Source: Woeseia oceani
GTDB taxonomy: Bacteria; Pseudomonadota; Gammaproteobacteria; Steroidobacterales; Woeseiaceae
DNA length: 64,000 bases
Assembly (NCBI RefSeq): GCF_001677435.1
Contig: NZ_CP016268.1
Location: 3,647,001-3,711,000 of the forward strand
Reading direction: 5' to 3'
Shown here: one piece after another, positions 53,699 through 62,473 of the stretch
Position numbering within the stretch: position 1 is the stretch's first letter
Layout: each line of letters opens with the position of its first letter
Notes under the pieces: generated by a model
Told to the model about the DNA's origin: nothing
Database searches by the model: none
Seen by the model: the letters and a program-made list of their open reading frames with translations, nothing else
Position numbers and translations under genes: made by a program

Positions 53699-53933
53699 CT
53701 CACGGTCCGCGGTAGTGGAATGCCCGAGGTACTGGCTTCGGGCCTGTTGCTGGTAGTCAGGAATACCGTGAATTGTACGGCTGCCGTCACCGCATACCTA
53801 GCAGGGAATACTCTGTGCACGCAGTAACAGCAGGATATCGGCTTTGGCTGCACAATAGCCAGTCGAGCGTCTGGCCTGCGGACAGGGCTATTCAGTATGG
53901 ACCGACCGCCGTTGCGGTCAGCAGGAGAAAAAG

Positions 53934-54779
53934 ATGAAACGCCAGGCAGGAATGTTCGTTTTGTGTATGTTCGCGGCTGTTGCTGCTCCGCTGGCAGGAG
54001 AGGTACCGGTGTATCAGGCGGAGTTGCTCGCCCGCTTCGACGCAGCGGATGCGCGGCAAGGCGTTGCCGCTGACGCCGGACATTTTTACGCAACCAACAA
54101 CTACAGTATCACCAAGCACTCGAAGCTTGATGGCAGCGAAGTAATGCGCTGGACCGGCCGCGCGGAAGGCGAGCCACTGATCCATCTGGACAGTCTGGCC
54201 GAATACCAGGGCCGCCTCTACGCTGCGCATTCAAATTACCCGATCTGGCCGATGACCAGTTCCGTGGAAGTGTGGGATGCCGTCACGCTGGAACACGTGG
54301 CCACCCACAGTTTCGGCATCTATCGCGGGTCTTTCACCTGGTTAGACCGACATGACGGTTACTGGTGGGGCGCATTTGCCAACTACGACAAAATTCAGGA
54401 CGGGCAAACCGAGCCGTACGGCCACACCCGGCGCACCCAGGTCGTGCAGATGGATGATCACTTTGCGGTGCTGCAATCGTGGGTCATCCCGGACGGCATA
54501 CTCGAACGCATCAGCCCGATGAGCAACTCCGGCGGCTCCTGGGGGCCGGACGGCCTACTCTACCTCACCGGACATGATCACGGTGAAACCTACGTCATGC
54601 GAATACCGGAAGCCGGTTCCGTTTTGCAATGGATAGCGACGGTGGAAATCCCGCTCATGGAAGGTCAGGGCATTGCCTGGGATCGCTCATCGAACGACCG
54701 GATACTTTGGGCGATTCAAAAGAAAGGACGAATCGTTGTGCAAATAGCGATGCCGGAAATTCCGCACGCGAGGCCCTAG
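53934..54779 (+). CDS. Secreted propeller-like protein of unknown function
   Basis: 281 residues with AGGAG upstream and a signal peptide (VLCMFAAVAAPLAG). The sequence is rich in short beta repeats with Trp/Tyr and Gly, such as HFYATNNYSITKHSKLDGSE, HRSFTW-like segments and GLLYLTGHDHGETYVMRI. This looks like a small beta-propeller related to lyase/NHL-type proteins. No catalytic residues were recognised. It is divergent from the GntR gene and might be part of that regulon, but this is not shown. Confidence 0.7.
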   Translation: MKRQAGMFVLCMFAAVAAPLAGEVPVYQAELLARFDAADARQGVAADAGHFYATNNYSITKHSKLDGSEVMRWTGRAEGEPLIHLDSLAEYQGRLYAAHSNYPIWPMTSSVEVWDAVTLEHVATHSFGIYRGSFTWLDRHDGYWWGAFANYDKIQDGQTEPYGHTRRTQVVQMDDHFAVLQSWVIPDGILERISPMSNSGGSWGPDGLLYLTGHDHGETYVMRIPEAGSVLQWIATVEIPLMEGQGIAWDRSSNDRILWAIQKKGRIVVQIAMPEIPHARP

Positions 54780-54962
54780 ATCGGCACCGGCTTACGTCTC
54801 GACAACGTTCTCGCGAGTGACTCCCGATACAGCTGCCGACAGCGGCTGATCGCGCATTCAGCCGCCTCTCCCGCACGTTCCGGCCGGGAGCGAGTTCGCC
54901 TTTTTTCCCGTCCGGACGGTAAACTTTGCCCCGGACTGATTATCAGCAACGGGAGCTGCGGA

Positions 54963-55418
54963 ATGTTGTCGAACAAACCCTTCTGGATATTGCTGATCAT
55001 GGCCGACCTCGTTTTCTTTGCCGCGCCGGTCGTCTTCATCCTGGCAGCACTCGCCAACGACATGAGTATGAGCACCACAGTCGAAGCACTGGTTGCTCAG
55101 TATTCCGCCGACCGCACCAACCTGCTGGTGGTCAGCCTGATGGCGCTCGCGCCCATGCTCTTGCTTACGCTGATCATCTGGATCGGGCGGCGATTCGGCA
55201 AATTCGCACACTCAGGAGGCACCATTGCGCTCGGTGGCTCATTGGCCATCCTGATCGTCACGGTATTCGTGAACCTCGAGTACTGGCCGAAATTCCTGCC
55301 CGCGCGGACCTTTCTCGGTTGGCCACACGGTATCGAGTTTCTGCTGGGCCCGGCTATCGCGGCGCCGGTCGCGATGCTGATCGGCATGGTCATCGGCATG
55401 CTGGCAGCGCGCCGATGA
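54963..55418 (+). CDS. Four-helix membrane protein
   Basis: 151 residues with four strong hydrophobic segments near 8-30 (WILLIMADLVFFAAPVVFIL), 58-80 (LMALAPMLLLTLIIWIG), 88-108 and 128-148. No conserved polar motif was recognised. Its stop overlaps the next start by four bases (ATGA), so the two genes are translationally coupled. The TIMP-like partner is exported, so this protein may anchor or export it; that is only inference. Confidence 0.75.
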   Translation: MLSNKPFWILLIMADLVFFAAPVVFILAALANDMSMSTTVEALVAQYSADRTNLLVVSLMALAPMLLLTLIIWIGRRFGKFAHSGGTIALGGSLAILIVTVFVNLEYWPKFLPARTFLGWPHGIEFLLGPAIAAPVAMLIGMVIGMLAARR

Positions 55419-56479
55419 GGCGTGTGATCCCGGCGCTCGCCGTCCTGCTGCTGTACGCGACACCGGCTGACGCGTGCCGCTGCGCGCAACGCAACCTCGC
55501 CGAGTACTTCAATGATGCCAACACCGTAGCGGTCGGCGCATTGGTCGAAACAGAAGTGCGCGATGGGCTCCGCTATCTCCACTTCGACCTCGCCGGGCCG
55601 AGCTACAAGGGCACACCGCTGCGAGCGGCTGGCAGCCGACTGACTGTCACCACGAATACTGATTCGGCAAGCTGCGGCATTCACCCGGAGATATCCGCTA
55701 TTTACGTGCTGTTCGCCTATCCCAGCGACGACAAGCAGGGCAGCCAGTTGCACGTTGATAGCTGTAACGGCACGCGTGTACACCTGCCCGCCCATGGCGA
55801 AGAGCCGATAGGCTATCAGGACGTTCCGGCCCGTTTTGTCGCGCGACAATTGAACGGACTGGCCGGAATGAATGTATTGCGCGAAGTGTCCGCCAATGCA
55901 CCACGGCCACATTCGGCGGACAACGAACGGCTGATCGGGCTGCTGGACCTCGCTCCGCTCGCGCACGGCGGGCATGTCGATGTTTACCCGGCGCCCGATG
56001 CAACGCTGCAACCACTCGCACGTATCGCAGACTACGCCGCGCTGGAAAGCCGCGAATACAGCTACGAACAACCCGGCACCGTGGTGTACGCCGCCATACC
56101 CGACTGGTACCGATTGAAGCTGGCCGACGGCTGCTTTGTCTGGGTAAAGGCCGCCGAGACCGGCACGTTTTTCAGCTACCCGGAGCTGGCCATCAACCGC
56201 CTGAACTATTTGACCGACGCCTGGGCTGGCTTTGTCTGGCCGGAACCGGGCGCCGGCCTGCCGTACCGGGATCCGCGCGTGGCCGTCAATGACGCTGCGG
56301 AGTACCCGGTCGAAGTTCATGAGATGGTGCTGGTCGGAGGAATGCCGTTCCTGCGTGTCACCGTCCTGAAGGGCGACGTTTGCAGCGGCAATGAACCGGG
56401 CGTACGCGCGACCGGCTGGATTCCGGCCTTTGGCGTTGATGGCGAAGCAACCACCTGGTTCTGGTCACGCGGTTGTTAA
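55415..56479 (+). CDS. TIMP/netrin-like secreted protein with C-terminal SH3-like part
   Basis: 354 residues from ATG at 55415, which overlaps the membrane protein stop. A signal peptide ends ADA, so the mature protein begins Cys-Arg-Cys (C21, C23), the layout of tissue-inhibitor-of-metalloproteinase (NTR) domains, where the first Cys coordinates the target metal. Further cysteines (SASCGIHPE, VDSCNGTRV) fit the disulphide pattern. The C-terminal 180 residues, with YRLKLADGCFVWVKA, recall SH3-like wall-binding folds. The function in bacteria is unknown; a protease-inhibitor role is possible. Confidence 0.75.
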   Translation: MRRVIPALAVLLLYATPADACRCAQRNLAEYFNDANTVAVGALVETEVRDGLRYLHFDLAGPSYKGTPLRAAGSRLTVTTNTDSASCGIHPEISAIYVLFAYPSDDKQGSQLHVDSCNGTRVHLPAHGEEPIGYQDVPARFVARQLNGLAGMNVLREVSANAPRPHSADNERLIGLLDLAPLAHGGHVDVYPAPDATLQPLARIADYAALESREYSYEQPGTVVYAAIPDWYRLKLADGCFVWVKAAETGTFFSYPELAINRLNYLTDAWAGFVWPEPGAGLPYRDPRVAVNDAAEYPVEVHEMVLVGGMPFLRVTVLKGDVCSGNEPGVRATGWIPAFGVDGEATTWFWSRGC

Positions 56480-56527
56480 CCGCGTAGCTTGCCTGGCCTC
56501 ATATCACTGGTGTTGCGGCGGCTCGTT

Positions 56528-56980
56528 CTAGTCATCGAACTCCATCGCAAAATGAAAACAATTGATGTGGAAACCAGAGGCAAAATAAAACTGGTGCGCG
56601 CGATCCCGCTGTACGCCGGAGTCCAGGTGCAACATCTGGCAACCCTCGTCGATGGCGAACTCTCTTAACCACGCAACCAGTGCCTGCCCGTACCCGCGTG
56701 AGCGCAGCGACGGATCAGTGACCAGATCATCGACGTAGATCGTATCGCCAGCGAACAAGGTATGCATGAAACGGTAGCCCGCGACAGCAACCACTTTCCG
56801 GTTCTCTTCGATATAGGCGAGGTTGAAGCCATTCCCTTCCATCTCGCGAACGGTCTCGACGAACGTTTCTGCCTCAAGGTGCGGACGCAGGTATTTCAAG
56901 CAATCCAGACACGCCATGATTTCGGCATCAGTCTCTGCTATTCGCACCTGCAAGTGTGCCTTTCCGGCTTTGTTGGTCAT
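56528..56980 (-). CDS. GNAT N-acetyltransferase
   Basis: 150 residues, the usual length. The acetyl-CoA motif A is present in RSRGYGQALVAWLREFA, after the beta-strand IYVDDLVTDPS, and the C-terminus has HQFYFASGF. It is cytoplasmic and transfers an acetyl group to an unknown amine. It converges with the TIMP-like gene and is divergent from the E1-like gene at 57203, with 222 bases between. Confidence 0.88.
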   Translation of the reverse strand: MTNKAGKAHLQVRIAETDAEIMACLDCLKYLRPHLEAETFVETVREMEGNGFNLAYIEENRKVVAVAGYRFMHTLFAGDTIYVDDLVTDPSLRSRGYGQALVAWLREFAIDEGCQMLHLDSGVQRDRAHQFYFASGFHINCFHFAMEFDD

Positions 56981-57202
56981 TCGCGGTCATTTCCTGTTCG
57001 AGTGGGCTGTGGTCCGGCAGATACGCGCCCGGGCAGCGGCATTGTGCCACCGATTGTACCGCTGTCAGCCTGACCCGCGGCCACATCAGGACTGAGCAAT
57101 ACCAAGCAATCCAGTAGAATGTCGGCTGCGCGTCGAATCCGGTCACTCTGCAACGACTTATGGTGACCCGATACAACTGATCTCCGCCTACCGGAAGCCC
57201 TG

Positions 57203-58294
57203 ATGACAGAAGAACTCGCCCGCTATCACCGGCAAATGCTGTTACCCGGCATCGGCGACAGCGGTCAGCGCCGCCTGTCAGGTTCGACCGCCCTGATTCT
57301 GGGTTGCGGCGCACTAGGCACCGTGTCCGCAGACATGCTGGCACGCGCCGGCGTCGGTCACCTGGTCATCGTGGACCGGGATTTCATCGAACTCACCAAC
57401 CTGCAACGCCAGGTGTTGTTCGACGAGCAGGATGTAGCCGACGCACTGCCAAAAGCCGCAGCCGCACGGCGCAAGCTCGCGAAGATAAATTCGCAGGTCA
57501 AAGTCACGGCCATCGTTGACGACATCAATCACACGAACATCGAGCGTTTTGCCACCGGCGCCGACATCATTGTCGATGGTCTCGATAACTTTGAAACCCG
57601 TTACCTCGCCAACGACTGCGCGGTCAAACACGGCATACCCTATATGTACGGCGGTGCCGTTGGCACCACGGGCATGAGCCTGGCCGTGCTGCCGCACACG
57701 GCGAACGGCAACAGCGCCTGGGAGCAGGCAACGGCGGGTAACCTCGCGAGCCCCTGTTTTCGCTGCCTGTTTGAAGAAGCGCCGGCACCCGGCACGAGCC
57801 CTACCTGCGACACGATCGGCGTGCTCGGGCCCATCGTCTCGGTGATCGCCAATTTCCAGAGCGCCGAAGCCATCAAAGTCCTGACCGGCAACTTTGCTGC
57901 CGTCTCGCGGACCATGTTGAACATCGACATCTGGAGCAACACGATCACCCAGCTGAAGGTCGACAAAGCGCGCGACAACGGCAACTGTCCCGCCTGCCGG
58001 CAACGGTCGTTTGAGTTTCTTGCGGGCAAGGCCGGCTCGCGCAGTACGTCCTTGTGCGGTCGCAATGCCGTACAGCTTACCCACCGGCAGAACGAAGGTC
58101 GGGTGAATCTTGAGGAAATGGCCCGCCGTCTGGCAGCGCACGGCACCGTGACGGTCAATGAATTCATGCTACGGGTCGCGGTTAATGACAATGCGTACGA
58201 GCTGACGGTATTTGCCGATGGCCGCGCTATAGTTAAAGGCACTGACGACGCCAGCATGGCGCGCAGTGTGTACGCGAAATTCGTGGGCAATTAG
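57203..58294 (+). CDS. E1-like adenylyltransferase (ThiF/MoeB/HesA family)
   Basis: 363 residues. The ATP site is GCGALGT at 34-40 with DRDFIELTNLQRQ at 58-70; two zinc CxxC pairs are at C185/C188 and C262/C265, and a candidate catalytic C202 in PTCDTIGVLGP. The last 90 residues form the C-terminal domain seen in Bacillus-type ThiF/MoeB, with VYAKFVGN at the end. It should activate the C-terminal Gly of a ubiquitin-like protein; the MoaD-like protein at 59681 ends in Gly-Gly and is the obvious partner. No sulfurtransferase gene is adjacent. Confidence 0.9.
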   Translation: MTEELARYHRQMLLPGIGDSGQRRLSGSTALILGCGALGTVSADMLARAGVGHLVIVDRDFIELTNLQRQVLFDEQDVADALPKAAAARRKLAKINSQVKVTAIVDDINHTNIERFATGADIIVDGLDNFETRYLANDCAVKHGIPYMYGGAVGTTGMSLAVLPHTANGNSAWEQATAGNLASPCFRCLFEEAPAPGTSPTCDTIGVLGPIVSVIANFQSAEAIKVLTGNFAAVSRTMLNIDIWSNTITQLKVDKARDNGNCPACRQRSFEFLAGKAGSRSTSLCGRNAVQLTHRQNEGRVNLEEMARRLAAHGTVTVNEFMLRVAVNDNAYELTVFADGRAIVKGTDDASMARSVYAKFVGN

Positions 58295-58496
58295 TCGCCG
58301 GCACTGCAGAATCGTGGCCCTGGGCGGACTGCTTGATGCCGCGCGACGTATCCGGGACGGCCTGACGGTAAGCGCACGGCGCCATTTCGGATCAAGGTAT
58401 GGGTGCGACATTGCGCTGATTTTCTGGCGTCCATGTCGATTCTGACCGTCGACAAACGACAACGTCTGTAACGTTGCAAAGACAGGGGGAACTATC

Positions 58497-59684
58497 GTGA
58501 CTGCAATCCGGGTTTTAGTAGGTACGAGAAAAGGCGCTTTTATCCTCACCTCCGATGCCGCACGCAAAAAATGGTCCGTCGATGGTCCTCATTTTGCCGG
58601 CTGGGAGATCTATCACATGAAGGGGTCACCGCTTGATCCCAATCGACTGTTCGCCTCGCAATCGTCGAGCTGGTTCGGTCAGATCATTCAGCGCTCGGAC
58701 GATGGCGGCAAGACCTGGGTCCAACCCGGCAGCGAAAGCGGCGATGCAAAAACCGACGACAACGGTATGCCAAAAGGCGAGAGCAACAAATTTGTTTATG
58801 ACACGTCCAAAGAAACCGGCAAGCCGTTGACGACCCACCAATGGTACGACGGCACTCAGCACCCATGGGAGTTTGCCCGTGTCTGGCACCTCGAACCGGC
58901 GCTCGACGATGTTGATACCTGCTATGCCGGCGTTGAAGATGCCGCCTTGTTTAAGACAACCAACGCCGGCAAAACCTGGCATGAACTCGCCGGACTGCGT
59001 GGTCACGACACCGGTGCCGGCTGGAGCCCCGGTGCGGGCGGCATGTGCCTGCACACGATCGTGCTTGATCCGGCCAACAAACAACGCATTTTCTGCGCGA
59101 TCTCTGCCGCCGGCGCTTTCCGTTCCGACGACGGCGGCAAGACCTGGAAAGCGATCAATCAGGGCCTGCATTCCGAATACATTCCGGATCCGACGGCGGA
59201 AGTCGGGCATTGCGTGCACCGTGTTGCGATAAACCCCAACAACCCGAACGTGCTCTTCATGCAAAAGCACTGGGACGTCATGCGCAGTGACGACGCGGGC
59301 GATACCTGGCGCGAGGTCAGTGGCAACCTGCCCAGCGACTTCGGCTTTCCCATCGTTGTGCATTCGCACGAACCGGAAACGATTTACGTCGTGCCCATCG
59401 AGAGTGACTCGTTGCATTATCCGCCCGAGGGCAAACTGCGCGTGTACCGCAGCCGTTCCGGCGGCGAGAACTGGGAGGCACTGACAAAGGGCCTGCCGCA
59501 AGAGCATTGCTACGTGAACGTCCTGCGCGATGCGATGGCGGTGGACACTGCCACGCCGTGCGGCGTTTATTTCGGCACCACCGGCGGTCAGGTGTATGCC
59601 TCTGCCGATGACGGAGACAGCTGGGCACCGATCGTACGCGACCTGCCAGCCGTACTGTCTGTCGAAGTGCAAACCATTCCATGA
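58497..59684 (+). CDS. BNR-repeat protein with six Asp-boxes
   Basis: 395 residues, no signal peptide seen, so it is probably cytoplasmic, unlike the VPS10 proteins. Asp-box repeats occur six times: [50 protein letters not shown] and [10 protein letters not shown]. The fold is a sialidase-like propeller, but the catalytic Arg triad is not evident, so it is unlikely to be an active sialidase. Its stop overlaps the MoaD-like gene by four bases (ATGA). That coupling, and the nearby E1-like gene, suggest a link to the ubiquitin-like pathway. Confidence 0.85.
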   Translation: MTAIRVLVGTRKGAFILTSDAARKKWSVDGPHFAGWEIYHMKGSPLDPNRLFASQSSSWFGQIIQRSDDGGKTWVQPGSESGDAKTDDNGMPKGESNKFVYDTSKETGKPLTTHQWYDGTQHPWEFARVWHLEPALDDVDTCYAGVEDAALFKTTNAGKTWHELAGLRGHDTGAGWSPGAGGMCLHTIVLDPANKQRIFCAISAAGAFRSDDGGKTWKAINQGLHSEYIPDPTAEVGHCVHRVAINPNNPNVLFMQKHWDVMRSDDAGDTWREVSGNLPSDFGFPIVVHSHEPETIYVVPIESDSLHYPPEGKLRVYRSRSGGENWEALTKGLPQEHCYVNVLRDAMAVDTATPCGVYFGTTGGQVYASADDGDSWAPIVRDLPAVLSVEVQTIP

Positions 59685-59977
59685 TTCGTGTGAGCATGCC
59701 GCTGCACCTGCGGACCCTGGCCAACGTGGACGGCGAGGTGCTACTGGAGGTCGCCGTCCCCGTTACCACCAACAGCATTCTGGACGCGCTGGAAGCGAAG
59801 TTTCCAATGCTGTGCGGCACCGTTCGCGATCACGTCACTCGTGAGCGGCGCCCGCGCGTGCGGTTCTTTGCGGTTCAGGAAGACATCACGCACGACTCAC
59901 CGGATGCACCGTTGCCAGCGGCGATTGCCAATGGCGACACGCCGTTCATGATTGTTGGCGCGATCTCCGGAGGCTAG
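59681..59977 (+). CDS. MoaD/ThiS-like ubiquitin-fold protein ending in Gly-Gly
   Basis: 98 residues in a ThiS/MoaD beta-grasp layout: [20 protein letters not shown], a helix [13 protein letters not shown], then [11 protein letters not shown]. The C-terminal Gly-Gly is free and needs no processing, as required for adenylation by an E1 enzyme. It is coupled to the BNR gene by a four-base overlap. It may carry sulfur for a cofactor or be attached to a protein target. The only E1-like gene in the window is at 57203. Confidence 0.85.
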   Translation: MIRVSMPLHLRTLANVDGEVLLEVAVPVTTNSILDALEAKFPMLCGTVRDHVTRERRPRVRFFAVQEDITHDSPDAPLPAAIANGDTPFMIVGAISGG

Positions 59978-59997
59978 TGCGGGCGACACCGCGCCGC

Positions 59998-60579
59998 TTA
60001 GCGTCGCAGTGCTTTGACCACCTCACGCGCCAGTCGCGGCTGCAGCTCAGACAGGAACCACGGGTTTTTCTTGAGCCAGATGTTGTTGCGCGGACTGGGG
60101 TGCGGCAGCGGAATGACAGCAGGTGCATAGTCGCGCCAGTGCCTGACTGTTTCTGTCAGGTTCTTCTGCGTTTTATCGAGATGCCAGGCCTGCGCGTACT
60201 GGCCAATAACCAGCGTCAGGCGAATATGACTCAGTGCCTGCAGCAACGGCTTGCGCCAGGCTGGCGCGCACTCGGGCCGCGGCGGCAAATCACCGGACTT
60301 GCCAGTACCGGGAAAGCAAAAGCCCATCGGCAAAATGGCAATCTTGCGCTCGTCATAAAACGTATCGCGGTCGATACCCATCCACTCGCGCAAGCGATCG
60401 CCGCTGGCATCGTCGAAAGGTACCCCTGATTCGTGCACGCGCTTGCCCGGTGCCTGCCCCGCGATCAGTATGCGCGCCGCTTTGCCGGCCTGCAGCACCG
60501 GACGCGGTCCGTGCGGCAGATGCGCTTGGCAGATTGTGCACGCGCGGACTTCTTTCAATAATGTCCCGATACCCGGCAT
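59998..60579 (-). CDS. Uracil-DNA glycosylase family protein
   Basis: 193 residues of the COG1573-type family. The N-terminus has a CxxC pair (ACTICQAH, C14 and C17). The first active-site motif is GQAPGKRVHESGVPFDDASG, and PLPHPSPRN near the C-terminus is the second. Such enzymes remove uracil from DNA; family members vary in having an iron-sulfur cluster, and only two of the four cysteines are obvious here. It begins exactly after the deacetylase stop (TGAATG), so the two are co-transcribed. Confidence 0.87.
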   Translation of the reverse strand: MPGIGTLLKEVRACTICQAHLPHGPRPVLQAGKAARILIAGQAPGKRVHESGVPFDDASGDRLREWMGIDRDTFYDERKIAILPMGFCFPGTGKSGDLPPRPECAPAWRKPLLQALSHIRLTLVIGQYAQAWHLDKTQKNLTETVRHWRDYAPAVIPLPHPSPRNNIWLKKNPWFLSELQPRLAREVVKALRR

Positions 60580-61659
60580 TCAGTCGCTACCTTCAGCACC
60601 CCGAATCCACAAATGGCTGTACCAGCCGTACACGCCTTTTTTCGACACGTGTGGCGCCGTACAGGTGTACTTGCTGCGCCCCGGCGGCAACGGCGCAGCG
60701 GCTCGCACCTCCACGCTGTGCTGACCGAGGCGTTGCATGGACAATCGCTCGCCGCTGTTATTGAAACAACTCAGTTGCTCGATACTGAAACGGGGATCGT
60801 CCAGGAACAACTGCAGCGACGGCGGCGCGCTACTCTCTCTCAGTCGCGGCGGCGGATTTCGCACCTTGACCGGCAGCGGTTCCGAGTTGATCCGTTCCGC
60901 GAATGCCGCCATACCCGCGTGCGCCATCGACATCGGAAAACGCGGTACGGCCGTCAGCGATGAGAGCTGCCCCGCCGCCCCCGATTGCTGCCCAAGTCCG
61001 TACCAACCCAGATCGGCGAGACCCTGCTCGAGCTCGTCATTGAATTCGCCGTAAGGCCAGGCATAGACGCGCGGTGCAACGCCTACCTCGGCGCGTATGC
61101 GTTCTTCCGCCCGCTTGGCATCCAGCAAAAAGTACTCCCGCCTGTCGTCCGCGGAGCCGCCGCGCGGTAACGCGAGCGCCGACCGATGGACGACACCGTG
61201 GTTCGCAATCTGCGCGCCACTGTCCGCCAGGGTCCGCAACTGTGTCCAGTCCATGTACGCGGAATAGTCGCGATCAATGTAGTCGGTACTAACAAACACC
61301 GTGAACGGATAATCGTACTTGCGCAGCATTGGCCACGCTTCCTCGAAGACCGACACGTAAGCATCATCGAAGGTTATCGCCACACTGTTGTTCGGGAACG
61401 GTTTGCCTTTGGTCAAACGCCAGAGCACATCGTCCAATGGCAACACAGTGTAGCCTTCGTCGCGGAGAAAGCGCAGATGAGCGGCAAACAATTCCGGAGT
61501 AACGCTGGTACTCGCGGGCGTAGCGGTCGCGACGTGGTGGTACAGGAGAATGACCACGTGATCATCGACCAGACCTTGGTCCTCGCTTTGCGGCAATGCA
61601 ATGCCTGTGCAAAGCACCAGGCTTAAGAACAGGCAGGCGGCCATGTTCAGTGGGGACAC
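60580..61659 (-). CDS. Polysaccharide deacetylase, secreted
   Basis: 359 residues from GTG at 61659, which has GGAG six bases upstream and does not overlap the glucosaminidase gene; an ATG at 61734 does. A signal peptide follows (AACLFLSLVLCTGIA). The NodB domain shows VAITFDDAYVSV (metal-binding Asp) and NHGVVHRS (HxxxH), and a C-terminal beta domain follows. It probably removes acetyl groups from a cell-wall or surface polysaccharide. The neighbouring Bax-like glucosaminidase strengthens the cell-wall link. Confidence 0.85.
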   Translation of the reverse strand: MSPLNMAACLFLSLVLCTGIALPQSEDQGLVDDHVVILLYHHVATATPASTSVTPELFAAHLRFLRDEGYTVLPLDDVLWRLTKGKPFPNNSVAITFDDAYVSVFEEAWPMLRKYDYPFTVFVSTDYIDRDYSAYMDWTQLRTLADSGAQIANHGVVHRSALALPRGGSADDRREYFLLDAKRAEERIRAEVGVAPRVYAWPYGEFNDELEQGLADLGWYGLGQQSGAAGQLSSLTAVPRFPMSMAHAGMAAFAERINSEPLPVKVRNPPPRLRESSAPPSLQLFLDDPRFSIEQLSCFNNSGERLSMQRLGQHSVEVRAAAPLPPGRSKYTCTAPHVSKKGVYGWYSHLWIRGAEGSD

Positions 61660-61690
61660 GATGCGCTCCGTATTCACAACGACGCAACCG

Positions 61691-62473
61691 TCAACGGTCG
61701 GTCGTCGTATCAGGTTGCTCGGGTTCCAGATCATTCTGCCGAATCATGGCCTTCACTTCACGCACGTATTCTTCGCGACGCTCTGAATATTCGGTCAAAT
61801 GCTCGGCAAGGCGTAGCGCTGACAGTTTTTCGCCGTTTCTGCGCATAGCCTCGCGCGCTACCCGCAACTCCAGGTAACTGCGATGGCTGTTCAGATTATC
61901 CATGTAGCTCGCCACCGCGTCGTGGACACTCTCGAAGCGCCGGACCTCGTGATTGCGACCGCTCGCACGGTTGGAGGGCACCATTCCGCAACCGCGCGAG
62001 AAACACCATTCGCCGAACAATGCATTGCCGTTGCGAGCAAAGCGCGAACGACCCCAGCCGGACTCCTTTGCCGCCTGTACCAGCACCAGTGCTTCCGGGA
62101 TGACATCAACGCGGCGTAGCAGCAGTTGCCGGGCCTCGTCCGCCGGCAATTCTTGCAGGTCAACGCCGTGGCGCTCGGCCAGCGCGGCGTAACGGCGGCG
62201 CTCGAAAAAACTCAATGAGCTTGTGTCACCAAGCGCGACCAGCCAAGCGCGATCATTGCGAATGCGACTGTTGTGGTGGCGAACGATGGGTTTCAAGAAC
62301 CCGAAAAAAGCCGCTTTGCGCGCAGCGATGTCATCCACCGGCAGCGCGGGCAATGACTGTTCACCAACGTGCGGAACCTCCACGCGGAGCAACAGTAAAC
62401 CGCCGGCGATAAAAACGGCGAGCGCCGATATGAACGCGTAGCGTGGCCGTATCTGAATTTGTTCGGTGTTCAT
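61691..62473 (-). CDS. Bax-like glucosaminidase
   Basis: 260 residues. An N-terminal membrane anchor (FISALAVFIAGGLLLL) is followed by the glucosaminidase domain with AAKESGWGRSRFARNGNALF, where the Glu in AAKES is catalytic, then MDNLNSHRSYLELR. It should cleave peptidoglycan glycan chains in the periplasm. Its start overlaps the VPS10/BNR stop by four bases (ATGA), so it is translationally coupled to that gene. Confidence 0.88.
   Translation of the reverse strand: MNTEQIQIRPRYAFISALAVFIAGGLLLLRVEVPHVGEQSLPALPVDDIAARKAAFFGFLKPIVRHHNSRIRNDRAWLVALGDTSSLSFFERRRYAALAERHGVDLQELPADEARQLLLRRVDVIPEALVLVQAAKESGWGRSRFARNGNALFGEWCFSRGCGMVPSNRASGRNHEVRRFESVHDAVASYMDNLNSHRSYLELRVAREAMRRNGEKLSALRLAEHLTEYSERREEYVREVKAMIRQNDLEPEQPDTTTDR

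Noticed and set aside
55097-56320. 407-residue minus-strand frame
   Set aside because: Antisense to the membrane protein and TIMP-like genes; the long frame is a GC-composition effect.
58626-59672. 348-residue minus-strand frame
   Set aside because: Antisense to the BNR protein with six Asp-boxes.
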